Positions 7,048 to 14,536 of a stretch of DNA of 44,448 bases are shown piece after piece. The stretch is from an uncultured Clostridia bacterium (GTDB taxonomy: Bacteria > Bacillota > Clostridia > Christensenellales > Borkfalkiaceae), in assembly GCA_934272745.1 (NCBI GenBank), contig CAKQSI010000016.1:1-44448 (forward strand). Direction: 5' to 3'. Position numbers and translations under genes: made by a program. Position 1 is the first letter of the stretch; every line of letters starts with the position of its first letter. The notes below the pieces were generated by a model, which made no database searches, was not told the origin of the DNA, and worked only from the letters and a program-made list of their open reading frames with translations.

Positions 7048-8286
7048 ATGGCAAAATGGCAGGGGGACAACCTTTCCGTGGAAATCTACGGCGCTTCTCA
7101 CGATCAAGAGATCGGCGTGGTGTTTTCCGGGTTCCCGAAAGAAGAATTCGACGGCGGCGCGGTACGACGCCTGCTGTTACGAAGAAGCGCCAAAGCCGCG
7201 GTTTATTCCACCCCGAGAAGGGAAGCGGACGAACCGGTCTACCTTGCTGGCGTGACCGGGATAGCTGGCTGTGACGGCGATAATGAAACTGCGGGCGAAC
7301 GATTGAATTCTTCAGCCGGGCAAAACGGCGCCGCGTGTGCGGAGCAAAATTCCGCGCGCAAAGAGCCGTATTTTTTGACCGGAGAAGCGGGAAAGATTGT
7401 CTTTTACAACAAAAACGTCAAGAGCGGCGACTATAACGCGCTTTACGGCAAGCCCCGCCCCTCGCACGCGGATTACGCCGCCTACTTAAAAGACGGACGG
7501 CTGGATTTTTCGGGCGGGGGCGAGTTTTCCGGACGGCTGACGGCGCCCTTGGTTGCTGCCGGCGGCATTGCGAAAGACCTGTTGTTGCGGCGCGGAATAA
7601 AAGTGATCGCTTACGTTTCCCGCGTGGGGAATGCGACAGGGTTTACCTACCGCACGGCTTCCGCCGAAGAACTGCTTGTGGCTCTTAACAGGTACGAAAC
7701 AGAGATAGAACGCGACGCGGCGTATTTCCCCGCGATCCGGGGAAAAGATGCCATGCTTGCCGAAATTTCCGCCGCGAAAGCCGAAGACGATTCGGTGGGC
7801 GGCAGGGTGGAATGCGCCTGCCTCGGCGTCCCGGGCGGCGTGGGCGGCGCGCTGTTTTCGGGGCTGGAAGGAAAAATTTCCGCACTTTTGTACGCGATCC
7901 CCGCGGTGAAAGGGGTGGAATTCGGCGACGGATTCGATTTTTGCAAAGAACGCGGCGGGGAGGCAAACGACCCGATCACCTTTCAAAACGGCAGAATCGC
8001 GACCGAAACCAACCGTGCGGGCGGTATCAACGGCGGCATTGCGAACGGTATGCCGATCACGCTTGCGGCGGCGTTCCGCCCGACGCCCAGCATCGGGAAA
8101 AAACAGCGTACGGTCGATCTTGTAAAAAAGGAAAATTGCGAGATCGAGATTTCGGGGCGGCACGACGCGTGCATCGTTCCGCGCGCGGTTGCCGCGGTAG
8201 AAGCGGCGGTTTCGCTTGCGATTCTTGACGAGATTTTGACCTTTGAACGGGAAAAGGTGCAAACGGACGGAGGTTTCCGCCCGTAA
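7048..8286 (+). CDS. aroC: Chorismate synthase with an internal insert
   Basis: Eliminates phosphate from EPSP to give chorismate, using reduced FMN. It has 412 residues, somewhat longer than the usual 360-390. The N-terminal GASH (His18), PRPSHADY (136-143), GGGEFSGRLTAP (157-168), GGINGGIANGMPI and RPTPSIGKKQRTVDL are typical. Residues about 71-110, between YLAGV and the GKIVFYNKNVKSGDY segment, form a low-complexity insert (AGQNGAACAEQN) that resembles the AroA insert. AAGGAG precedes ATG 7048. The 194-bp gap from aroA has two copies of gggcggagaata but no visible promoter, so it is taken as part of the aro operon. Confidence 0.94.
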   Translation: MAKWQGDNLSVEIYGASHDQEIGVVFSGFPKEEFDGGAVRRLLLRRSAKAAVYSTPRREADEPVYLAGVTGIAGCDGDNETAGERLNSSAGQNGAACAEQNSARKEPYFLTGEAGKIVFYNKNVKSGDYNALYGKPRPSHADYAAYLKDGRLDFSGGGEFSGRLTAPLVAAGGIAKDLLLRRGIKVIAYVSRVGNATGFTYRTASAEELLVALNRYETEIERDAAYFPAIRGKDAMLAEISAAKAEDDSVGGRVECACLGVPGGVGGALFSGLEGKISALLYAIPAVKGVEFGDGFDFCKERGGEANDPITFQNGRIATETNRAGGINGGIANGMPITLAAAFRPTPSIGKKQRTVDLVKKENCEIEISGRHDACIVPRAVAAVEAAVSLAILDEILTFEREKVQTDGGFRP

Positions 8287-8491
8287 GTTGGGAAACCGAA
8301 AGGCAGATTCCTCCGTGGCTGAAAACCAAAGAGATTTATTTCTTCCCGTAAACAGGGAAAACGCGGGTGCAAAAAGCGCGTCCGGGATAAAGACCGTTTC
8401 CGAAATCAAACCGGCTTTCCTGAAGAAACCGCTTTCCGATCGGAAAAACCCGCTTTAAAATAAAAAGAAAAAACGAGAAAAGGAGAAGAAT

Positions 8492-9628
8492 ATGGATTTA
8501 ACCGAAGCAAGAAACAAAATCGACGCGATCGACGACAAAATCGCGGCGCTGTACAGCGAAAGAATGGATCTTTGCCGCGAGATCGGCAAGGAAAAAGCGC
8601 GCCTTGGAAAAAATACCGACGTGCCGGAGCGGGAAAAGGAGATCGTAAACCGCCTGGCGGAAAAACTGCCGGACGATCGCAAAGTGTTTTTAAAGCAACT
8701 TTACGGCACCGTTTTTACCACCAGCAAAGCCTATCAGAATCAGTTTATCGGCAAGCATTCCCGCGTGGCGGAAGAGGTGCGTCAGGCTTCGGAAAAGCAG
8801 CAAAAACCGCCGGTTTCCGCTTCGGTCGCCTGTCAGGGCGCTGCCGGGGCATACAGCGGAATCGCCGCGGAAAAGGCGTTCGACCTCACGAGCGTTTCTT
8901 ATTTCAAGACCTTTGACGCTGTTTTTAACGCCGTGGAAAAGGGACTTTGCAGATACGGCGTTCTTCCCATCGAAAACAGCAATACCGGCTCTATACTTCC
9001 CGTGTACGACCTCATGCAAAAGTACCGCTTCTCCATCGTGAAAAGCGTTCGCGTGCAGATCAAACACGCTTTGGTTGCCAAACCGGGGGCGGATATTTCC
9101 AAAATCAAGACCGTCCTTTCGCACGAACAGGGCATTTTGCAGTGCGCAAACTTCGTCAAGTCTATCGGGGCGGAAGCGAAGATCGTGGAAAACACCGCGG
9201 TTGCCGCGCGCACGGTGGCGGAAAGCGACGACGAAACCGTTGCCGCCATCGCTTCGGAAGAAAGCGCCAAAGTGTACGGACTTTCGGTTTTGCGTTCCAA
9301 CGTGCAGGACAACGGCAACAACTATACGCGGTTCATCGTCATTTCCAAAACGCTGGAGATCTTTAAGGGGGCGGACAGAATCAGCGTTATGCTCTCTGCC
9401 GAACACACGCCGGGCAGTCTTTCCCGCGTGCTGGATCGGTTTGCGGCGCTCAACCTCAACGTGACCAAGATCGAATCCCGCCCCATCGTCAATTCCGATT
9501 TTGAATTTTTGTTCTATTTCGATTTCGAAGGGGACGTCACCGACGAAAGCGTGCTGTCGCTGATTTCCGATCTCGATCTTGCGACCGAGCGCTTCGTATT
9601 TCTCGGCGCCTACAGGGAAACGGTATGA
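8492..9628 (+). CDS. pheA: Chorismate mutase / prephenate dehydratase (P-protein)
   Basis: Bifunctional: chorismate to prephenate, then to phenylpyruvate. It has 378 residues. An AroQ-type chorismate mutase domain (about 1-90, starting DLTEARNKIDAIDDKIAALY) is followed by prephenate dehydratase (about 107-290, with GAAGAYSGIAAEKAF, PIENSNTGS and the NYTRF motif). A C-terminal ACT domain (about 296-378, with AEHTPGSLSRVLDRF and ESRP) should bind phenylalanine for feedback inhibition. AAAGGAG precedes the ATG. The mutase also supplies TyrA. The stop overlaps the aroE start as ATGA. Confidence 0.96.
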   Translation: MDLTEARNKIDAIDDKIAALYSERMDLCREIGKEKARLGKNTDVPEREKEIVNRLAEKLPDDRKVFLKQLYGTVFTTSKAYQNQFIGKHSRVAEEVRQASEKQQKPPVSASVACQGAAGAYSGIAAEKAFDLTSVSYFKTFDAVFNAVEKGLCRYGVLPIENSNTGSILPVYDLMQKYRFSIVKSVRVQIKHALVAKPGADISKIKTVLSHEQGILQCANFVKSIGAEAKIVENTAVAARTVAESDDETVAAIASEESAKVYGLSVLRSNVQDNGNNYTRFIVISKTLEIFKGADRISVMLSAEHTPGSLSRVLDRFAALNLNVTKIESRPIVNSDFEFLFYFDFEGDVTDESVLSLISDLDLATERFVFLGAYRETV

Positions 9629-11037
9629 GCGGGGAAAAGGCAAAGGCGGTAAACGGGGAGGCTTCAGCCCATAAGCCGGGGATAAACGGGGCGGCTGCGA
9701 AACAAAAACCGGCAACGGCAGTGACAAATAAAGCGATTGCGGAAAACGCTTCTGCAGCACTATCGGCAAGCGACCGGATTTTTGCAACGGACGCCGCCCT
9801 TTCCGTAAAAGCCGCGCTGATCGGCAAGCCGCTTTCTCACAGTTATTCGGCGGAAATTCACCGCATGCTGGGTACGGAATACGTTCTCCGCGAAACGGAA
9901 GAGGACGAACTGCCCCTGCTTGCCGCAGGAAAAGAGGTACAAGCCTTCAACGTCACCATTCCGTATAAAGAAAAGATCATTCCGCTGCTCAGCCGCGTGG
10001 ACGAAAAAGCGCGTACTGTCGGCGCGGTCAACACCGTGGTGATCCGGGGCGGGGAATCCGTCGGGTACAACACCGATATTTTGGGCATGGCGGAAAGTTT
10101 TGCCCGCGCGGGCGTTTCGGTCAAAGGGAAAAACGCCGTCGTGCTCGGCTCGGGCGGGACAAGCAAAACGGCGCGCGCCTTTCTGGCGTCTTCCGGGGCG
10201 AAAAAAATCACCGTCGTTTCCCGCAAGGGAGAATGGAATTACGACAACTACCGCGCGTTGACCGATACCGAAATTTTAGTCAATACCACGCCGGTGGGAA
10301 TGTTTCCGAAAGAGGACGCCTGTCCGGTCGATCTTACCGCTTTTCCGAAGATTGAATTCGTGTTTGACGTCGTTTATCATCCGCTGAAAACCAACCTCGT
10401 GCTGGATGCGGAAGCTATCGGCATTCCCGCCGTGGGTGGACTGTATATGCTGGTGGCGCAGGCGGCGTTTGCCGAAGAACTCTTTTTCGGTACTCCGGTC
10501 GGAAAGGAAAAGATAGAGGAAATTTACCGCGCGATCCGAAAGCAGAAAAGCAACCTCGTGCTGGTCGGTATGCCTTCTTCCGGCAAGACCACCGTGGGGG
10601 AGAAGGCCGCAAAACTGCTGGGGTACGATTTTATCGATCTTGATAAAGAGATCGAACGGGAGACCGGGCTTTCCGTCCCGGAGATTTTTGCTATCCGCGG
10701 GGAAGCCGCCTTTCGGGAAATCGAAGCCGCGGCCGCGCAAAAATTCGCAAAGAAAGCGGGCGCCGTCATCGCGACCGGCGGCGGAACGCCGCTCAATCCC
10801 CAAAGCGTGCGGGCGCTGCAACGAAACGGCACGATTCTTTATCTGGAACGCGATTTAAAGTTGCTGCTTTCGGACGGCAGACCGGTATCGCAGAGGGAGG
10901 GGGTATCCGCGCTGTTTGAAAAGCGCCGCCCCGTGTACGAAGGGGTTTCTTCCGCCCGCGTAAAAAACGAGGGGGATATCGAAGCCGTCGCCGCAAAAGT
11001 CGTTTCCAAGTACGAAAAACTTCTGGCGGGGAATTAA
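9625..11037 (+). CDS. aroE/aroK: Shikimate dehydrogenase - shikimate kinase fusion
   Basis: One 470-residue chain carries two consecutive activities. Residues about 60-305 are NADP-dependent shikimate dehydrogenase (GKPLSHSYSAEIH, NVTIPYKEK with catalytic Lys115, GAVNT, YNTDILG with Asp151, GSGGTSKTA, NTTPVGM). Residues about 308-470 are shikimate kinase (Walker A GMPSSGKT 315-322, FIDLDKEIE, RGEAAFREIE, GGG 385-387, SDGRP lid). No stop or frameshift separates the halves. The first 58 residues are an Ala/Lys/Asn-rich extension absent from ordinary AroE; no later Met precedes the SDH domain, and the ATGA overlap with pheA supports the early start. Fusion of two adjacent steps could favour substrate transfer, though this is inference. 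Confidence 0.93.
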   Translation: MSGEKAKAVNGEASAHKPGINGAAAKQKPATAVTNKAIAENASAALSASDRIFATDAALSVKAALIGKPLSHSYSAEIHRMLGTEYVLRETEEDELPLLAAGKEVQAFNVTIPYKEKIIPLLSRVDEKARTVGAVNTVVIRGGESVGYNTDILGMAESFARAGVSVKGKNAVVLGSGGTSKTARAFLASSGAKKITVVSRKGEWNYDNYRALTDTEILVNTTPVGMFPKEDACPVDLTAFPKIEFVFDVVYHPLKTNLVLDAEAIGIPAVGGLYMLVAQAAFAEELFFGTPVGKEKIEEIYRAIRKQKSNLVLVGMPSSGKTTVGEKAAKLLGYDFIDLDKEIERETGLSVPEIFAIRGEAAFREIEAAAAQKFAKKAGAVIATGGGTPLNPQSVRALQRNGTILYLERDLKLLLSDGRPVSQREGVSALFEKRRPVYEGVSSARVKNEGDIEAVAAKVVSKYEKLLAGN

Positions 11038-11126
11038 CGGGTAAAATTCCGCCGGGCGGGAACTGTAACGGGCAAATTCGCCGAACGAGAGATACGGCGC
11101 ACAAAAAATATCAAAGGAAAGAGAAA

Positions 11127-11561
11127 ATGAAAAAATTTCTGGTAATCAACGGACCTAACCTCAATATGCTGGGCAAGCGCGAGCCGGCGCTTTACGGCAA
11201 GGAGGATTATCGTGCGCTGCTGCGCTCGGTCAGACAAAAGGCGCGGGAACTGGGCGTAAAAGTACGCTGTTTTCAGTCCAACGAAGAAGGAAAAATCGTG
11301 ACGAAAATTCAGAAAGCGCGGGGAAGGTACGACGGTATCGTGTTGAACGCCGGCGCTTACACGCACACCAGCCTTGCCATTTTAGACGCGTTGAAAGCTG
11401 CGGAAGTGCCGACGGCGGAAGTGCATCTGACCGACATCAAGGCGCGGGAATCCTACCGGGCGTTCAGTTTCGTGGCGGAATACGCCTGCTTTCAGGCAAT
11501 CGGCAAGGGCATTGCCGGCTATGGGGAGGCGCTGGAGTTTCTGGCAAGCAAGAAAGATTAA
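11127..11561 (+). CDS. aroQ: 3-dehydroquinate dehydratase, type II
   Basis: Dehydrates 3-dehydroquinate to 3-dehydroshikimate by trans elimination. It has 144 residues, typical of the dodecameric type II enzyme. NGPNLNMLGKREPALYG holds the lid Arg18 and Tyr23. NAGAYTHTS (His80), EVHLTDIKARE (His100, Arg107) and a GxxGY near the C-terminus are conserved. The usual SNHEG motif reads SNEEG. AAAGGAAAGAG precedes the ATG. It is the last gene of the aro operon and completes the seven shikimate steps. Confidence 0.95.
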   Translation: MKKFLVINGPNLNMLGKREPALYGKEDYRALLRSVRQKARELGVKVRCFQSNEEGKIVTKIQKARGRYDGIVLNAGAYTHTSLAILDALKAAEVPTAEVHLTDIKARESYRAFSFVAEYACFQAIGKGIAGYGEALEFLASKKD

Positions 11562-11599
11562 GACGTGCGAATTGCGGCGGTTTGCCGCGCGATGGTTAC

Positions 11600-11667
11600 G
11601 GCGCGGGGCGGAGATGAAACGTTCTTTAAACGCGGCGCGGGGCAGAGATGAAACGTTCCCGAAACGC
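11600..11667. repeat. Tandem 34-bp duplication
   Basis: Two adjacent 34-base units starting ggcgcggggc and ending gaaacg/aaacgc, differing at a few bases, in the spacer after aroQ. A 43-codon frame starting inside it (atgaaacgttc) has no recognisable product. Confidence 0.85.
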
Positions 11668-11783
11668 GGCGGTATAGGTCGGATTTTTAAGCGCAGGGGC
11701 AGTTATTTTTCTCCGGGCGGCGGTTCCGGCAGAAATTGCTTCTGACCCCGAGTAAATTAACCGATCGTTATACCCCTTAAAAG

Positions 11784-11810
11784 CACCGGTTATTGCCGGT
11801 GTATTTTTTT
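11784..11810 (+). terminator. Terminator of the aro operon
   Basis: caccgg (11784-11789) pairs with ccggtg (11796-11801), loop ttattg, followed by ta and seven T (11804-11810). It separates the aro transcript from the liv promoter. Confidence 0.88.
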
Positions 11811-11873
11811 GCACGTAAACGAAAAATATTCAGAAAAAACCTGAAAAAAGTATGAAATATGAGGTAAAAATCG

Positions 11874-11902
11874 TTGACATCTCTTTTTTCGCATTGTATA
11901 AT
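11874..11902 (+). promoter_or_regulatory. Consensus sigma-A promoter of the liv operon
   Basis: Perfect TTGACA (11874-11879), a 17-base spacer and perfect TATAAT (11897-11902). It is one of the strongest promoter matches in the window. Transcription would begin near 11909, about 24 bases before the leader peptide. Confidence 0.95.
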
Positions 11903-11932
11903 AAGCACAATTTTTTTGAAAGGAGTCCGATC

Positions 11933-12025
11933 ATGATCGTCGTAATTATTCTATCGGTAATTATCGTAGTAGTACGAAACGTAAAAACATCGGCTCCGGT
12001 ACAAAGCAAATCGGGGTCTTGCTGA
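11933..12025 (+). CDS. Ile/Val-rich leader peptide of the liv operon
   Basis: A 30-codon frame with GAAAGGAG 7 bases upstream. Residues 2-14 read IVVIILSVIIVVV: twelve of thirteen are branched-chain. In total there are eight Val, five Ile and one Leu. Seven of eight Val codons are gta, and Leu is cta, Arg cga and Thr aca, all choices the neighbouring genes mostly avoid. The stop TGA (12023-12025) lies in hairpin 1. Downstream is a branched-chain amino acid importer, so the frame fits a ribosome-attenuation leader that senses charged tRNA for Val/Ile/Leu. The layout is seen; the mechanism is inferred. Confidence 0.88.
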   Translation: MIVVIILSVIIVVVRNVKTSAPVQSKSGSC

Positions 12026-12040
12026 TCCCGACCATTTTTT
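12011..12040 (+). promoter_or_regulatory. Leader hairpin 1 spanning the leader stop codon
   Basis: tcggggtc (12011-12018) pairs with gatcccga (12024-12031) around ttgct, followed by cca and six T (12035-12040). It resembles an intrinsic terminator in its own right, and a ribosome at the stop codon would disrupt it. The tcccg of its 3' arm (12026-12030) could instead pair with cggga (12057-12061) of the next hairpin, giving a possible competing structure. Confidence 0.65.
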
Positions 12041-12054
12041 ATTTTTCGGAAACG

Positions 12055-12081
12055 AGCGGGAGCATACCTCCCGCTTTTTTT
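12055..12081 (+). terminator. Attenuator terminator ahead of livJ
   Basis: Perfect 8-bp stem agcgggag (12055-12062) / ctcccgct (12068-12075), five-base loop, then seven T. It ends 95 bases before livJ, after the leader peptide. Confidence 0.92.
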
Positions 12082-12175
12082 ATTATTGATTTTGTGGGTT
12101 TTTCCACGCGCAAATCAAAACCGAGGGAATAACGGCGTTGTGCCGTTAAATAAATTTTCAGAAGGAGAGACTTCG

Positions 12176-13360
12176 ATGAAAAAAGGAACTTTAGTTAAAA
12201 TGCTGTGTGCGGCGTTTGCCGCGGTAATGGCGTTTGCGGTAACCGGCTGCGCAGGCAAGTCGCCTACGGCAAACAACGATAAGTACGTCATCGGCGCTTC
12301 GGGGCCCCTGACGGGCGGCGCTTCACTCTACGGCACGGGCGTGAAAAACGGCGCGCAACTCGCGTTAGACGAAATCAACGCCGCGGGCGGACTGAACGGC
12401 GTTCTGTTCGACTTCGTTATGACCGACGACAAGCACGACACCACCAAAATCGCCAACAACTACACGTCGCTTTACGAAAAAGGCATGCAGGTCAGTCTTG
12501 GCTGCGTTACTACGGCGCCCTGCCGCGAATTTAAAGAATACGCGCATACCGATAACGTGTTCTTTATGACGCCTTCCGCCACGGGCGACGACGTGACCGA
12601 ATACGACGACGCCTATCAGATGTGCTTTTCCGACTCCGGTCAGGGTTCCGCTTCCGCGGTGTACGTCAAGGAACAGATTGCTGCCGGCGCCTTTGCGGTA
12701 GAGAATATCGGCATTTTGTATAAGTCGGACGATCCGTACTCCAAAGGGATTTACGAAAACTTCATCAAGGCATTTACCGACGCAGAAAAGGCGAAAATGG
12801 CAGTCTGTGCCTTTGTGGACGGCACAACCGACTATTCCTCCTTTGCCGAACAGTTAAAGAGCAAGACCTTTATCTTTATCCCGACCTATACCGACGCCGC
12901 TTCTACCTTTATGCAGCAGGCAAAGGGTGTCGTTGCGAACGACGCGATCTATTTCGGTTGCGACGGCTTTGACGGCATCGATATGCTGGAAGGTTTTGAC
13001 ATTAAAGAAATCCCGCAGGAAGTTTCCTATCTCTCGCACTTCAATTCGGGCGCGACGACGGGACTTGCAGGCGAATTCGTGCAGAAATACACCGCGAAAT
13101 ACGGCGTTGCCACGCTGAACCAGTTTGCGGCTTCCGCTTACGACTGCATATACGCGATCTACGGCGCAATGAAGCAGGCTGTGGAAGCCGGGAAAGAAAT
13201 TCCCGTCACCATCAGCGCCAGCGACCTTTGCGATATTTTAAAGGAAACCTTCCAGAGCGGTTATACCTTTACCGGCGTTACGGGGACGAACATCCGCTGG
13301 AGCGCTACCGGCACGGTAGAAAAAAACGCGGATAAATATATCGTAAAAGCGGCATCCTGA
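12176..13360 (+). CDS. livJ: Branched-chain amino acid ABC transporter, substrate-binding lipoprotein
   Basis: Extracytoplasmic receptor that binds Leu/Ile/Val or related amino acids and delivers them to LivHM. It has 394 residues from ATG 12176, preceded by GAAGGAGAG. The N-terminus has Lys-Lys, a hydrophobic stretch and a lipobox AVTGC, so Cys near residue 24 would be lipidated and anchored outside. The mature part begins DKYVIGASGPLTGGASLYG, as in type I periplasmic binding proteins of the Leu/Ile/Val family. It is the first gene after the attenuator. A 296-bp gap with hairpins before livH may let this receptor be made in excess over the permease. Confidence 0.93.
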   Translation: MKKGTLVKMLCAAFAAVMAFAVTGCAGKSPTANNDKYVIGASGPLTGGASLYGTGVKNGAQLALDEINAAGGLNGVLFDFVMTDDKHDTTKIANNYTSLYEKGMQVSLGCVTTAPCREFKEYAHTDNVFFMTPSATGDDVTEYDDAYQMCFSDSGQGSASAVYVKEQIAAGAFAVENIGILYKSDDPYSKGIYENFIKAFTDAEKAKMAVCAFVDGTTDYSSFAEQLKSKTFIFIPTYTDAASTFMQQAKGVVANDAIYFGCDGFDGIDMLEGFDIKEIPQEVSYLSHFNSGATTGLAGEFVQKYTAKYGVATLNQFAASAYDCIYAIYGAMKQAVEAGKEIPVTISASDLCDILKETFQSGYTFTGVTGTNIRWSATGTVEKNADKYIVKAAS

Positions 13361-13656
13361 GCGGGATAGAAACCGCTGCCGGACGAACTGCAAAACTCGT
13401 GCGGAATCGCTTCATAACCCCGCACGGCGGGAAATAGAACAGAGAAAGAAAAATCGCGCAGCGGGGAGAACCGTCGGGACCCCCCGCTTTCAGAGAGAAC
13501 AGAGAAAAAAGAAAACAAACGCGCAGCAGAGGGAAGTTGCCGGGGAAAACAAACGGGGAAAGCCGCAGGATAAACCTGCGGGAAACCCGGCGGGTCTTAC
13601 CTACGAAAAGCCTCACCGGGCAATCCTCTTGCCGCGCCGGGAAATCGGAGAACGAT
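13361..13656 (+). other. livJ-livH spacer with hairpins
   Basis: No supported gene. Hairpins at 13460-13488 (agcgggg/ccccgct, 15-base loop) and 13563-13581 (ccgcagg/cctgcgg) lack T-runs, so read-through into livH is expected. Such hairpins after a receptor gene often stabilise the upstream mRNA; here that is inference. Confidence 0.55.
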
Positions 13657-14535
13657 ATGATTGAATTTTTAACCACCCTCATCAACGGGCTGAGCCTTGG
13701 CGGCGTATATGCGCTGATAGCGCTCGGCTATACCATGGTGTACGGGATCGCCAAAATGCTGAATTTTGCACACGGCGACGTCATCATGGTGGGCGGATAT
13801 TCCATTTACGTCTTTTTCAACATCATCGGGCAGCCCCTTTTAGCGGTGCTTGCCGCCGTCGTCATCTGCGTGGTGCTCGGCGTCGTGATCGAAAAAGTCG
13901 CCTATAAACCGCTGCGCGGCGCTTCGCCCCTTGCCGTCCTCATTACGGCGATCGGCGTCAGTTATTTTTTGCAGAGTATCGCGCAGATCGCGTTCGGTTC
14001 CGCCGATAAAAAGATGAGTGCGTTTTCCGATCTCGGAATGATCAAACTCGGCGCGCTGAGTATCCGCGTTTCCACCGTGCTTACCCTGATCGTCGCGGCG
14101 TTTATCATGATCACCTTAACGCTGTTCGTCAACAAAACCAAGGTGGGGAAGGCGATGCTCGCCGTTTCCGAGGACAAGGGCGCGGCGCAGCTCATGGGAA
14201 TCAGTTCCAACGCGATCATCGCGCTGACCTTTGCCATCGGCTCCGGACTTGCGGCGGTCGCCGGCGCGTTTTACGTGCTGCAGACTTCCACCGTCAACGT
14301 AACGATGGGGGCGATGCCCGGCATCAAAGCCTTTACCGCGGCGGTCATCGGGGGGATCGGTTCTATCCCGGGCGCAATGGTGGGCGGTCTTCTGCTCGGT
14401 ATTATCGAACAGTTCTGCAACTCCGTGCCCGGACTTTCCAATTACACGATCGCGGTGGAATTTGCGCTGCTCATTTTGATTCTGCTGGTTAAACCCAACG
14501 GAATTTTAGGCAAGAAAAAACGGGAGAAGGTGTGA
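13657..14535 (+). CDS. livH: Branched-chain amino acid ABC transporter permease LivH
   Basis: Inner-membrane permease that pairs with LivM. It has 292 residues with about eight hydrophobic segments. The N-terminal NGLSLGGVYALIALGYTMVYGIAKMLNFAHGD is the LivH signature, and a C-terminal GGIGSIPGAMVGGLLLGIIE block contains the ATPase-coupling region. ATG 13657 follows GGAG by 6 bases; the frame is open 120 bases further upstream but has no matching site. It is followed directly by livM. Confidence 0.95.
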   Translation: MIEFLTTLINGLSLGGVYALIALGYTMVYGIAKMLNFAHGDVIMVGGYSIYVFFNIIGQPLLAVLAAVVICVVLGVVIEKVAYKPLRGASPLAVLITAIGVSYFLQSIAQIAFGSADKKMSAFSDLGMIKLGALSIRVSTVLTLIVAAFIMITLTLFVNKTKVGKAMLAVSEDKGAAQLMGISSNAIIALTFAIGSGLAAVAGAFYVLQTSTVNVTMGAMPGIKAFTAAVIGGIGSIPGAMVGGLLLGIIEQFCNSVPGLSNYTIAVEFALLILILLVKPNGILGKKKREKV

Positions 14536-14536
14536 T

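Noticed and set aside
8243..8458. Short frame in the aroC-pheA gap
   Set aside because: It starts inside aroC in another frame, lacks a ribosome site, and its product is not recognisable.
11638..11745. Small frame after aroQ inside the 34-bp tandem repeat
   Set aside because: It has no convincing ribosome site and its coding would derive from the duplication; no sign of selection visible.
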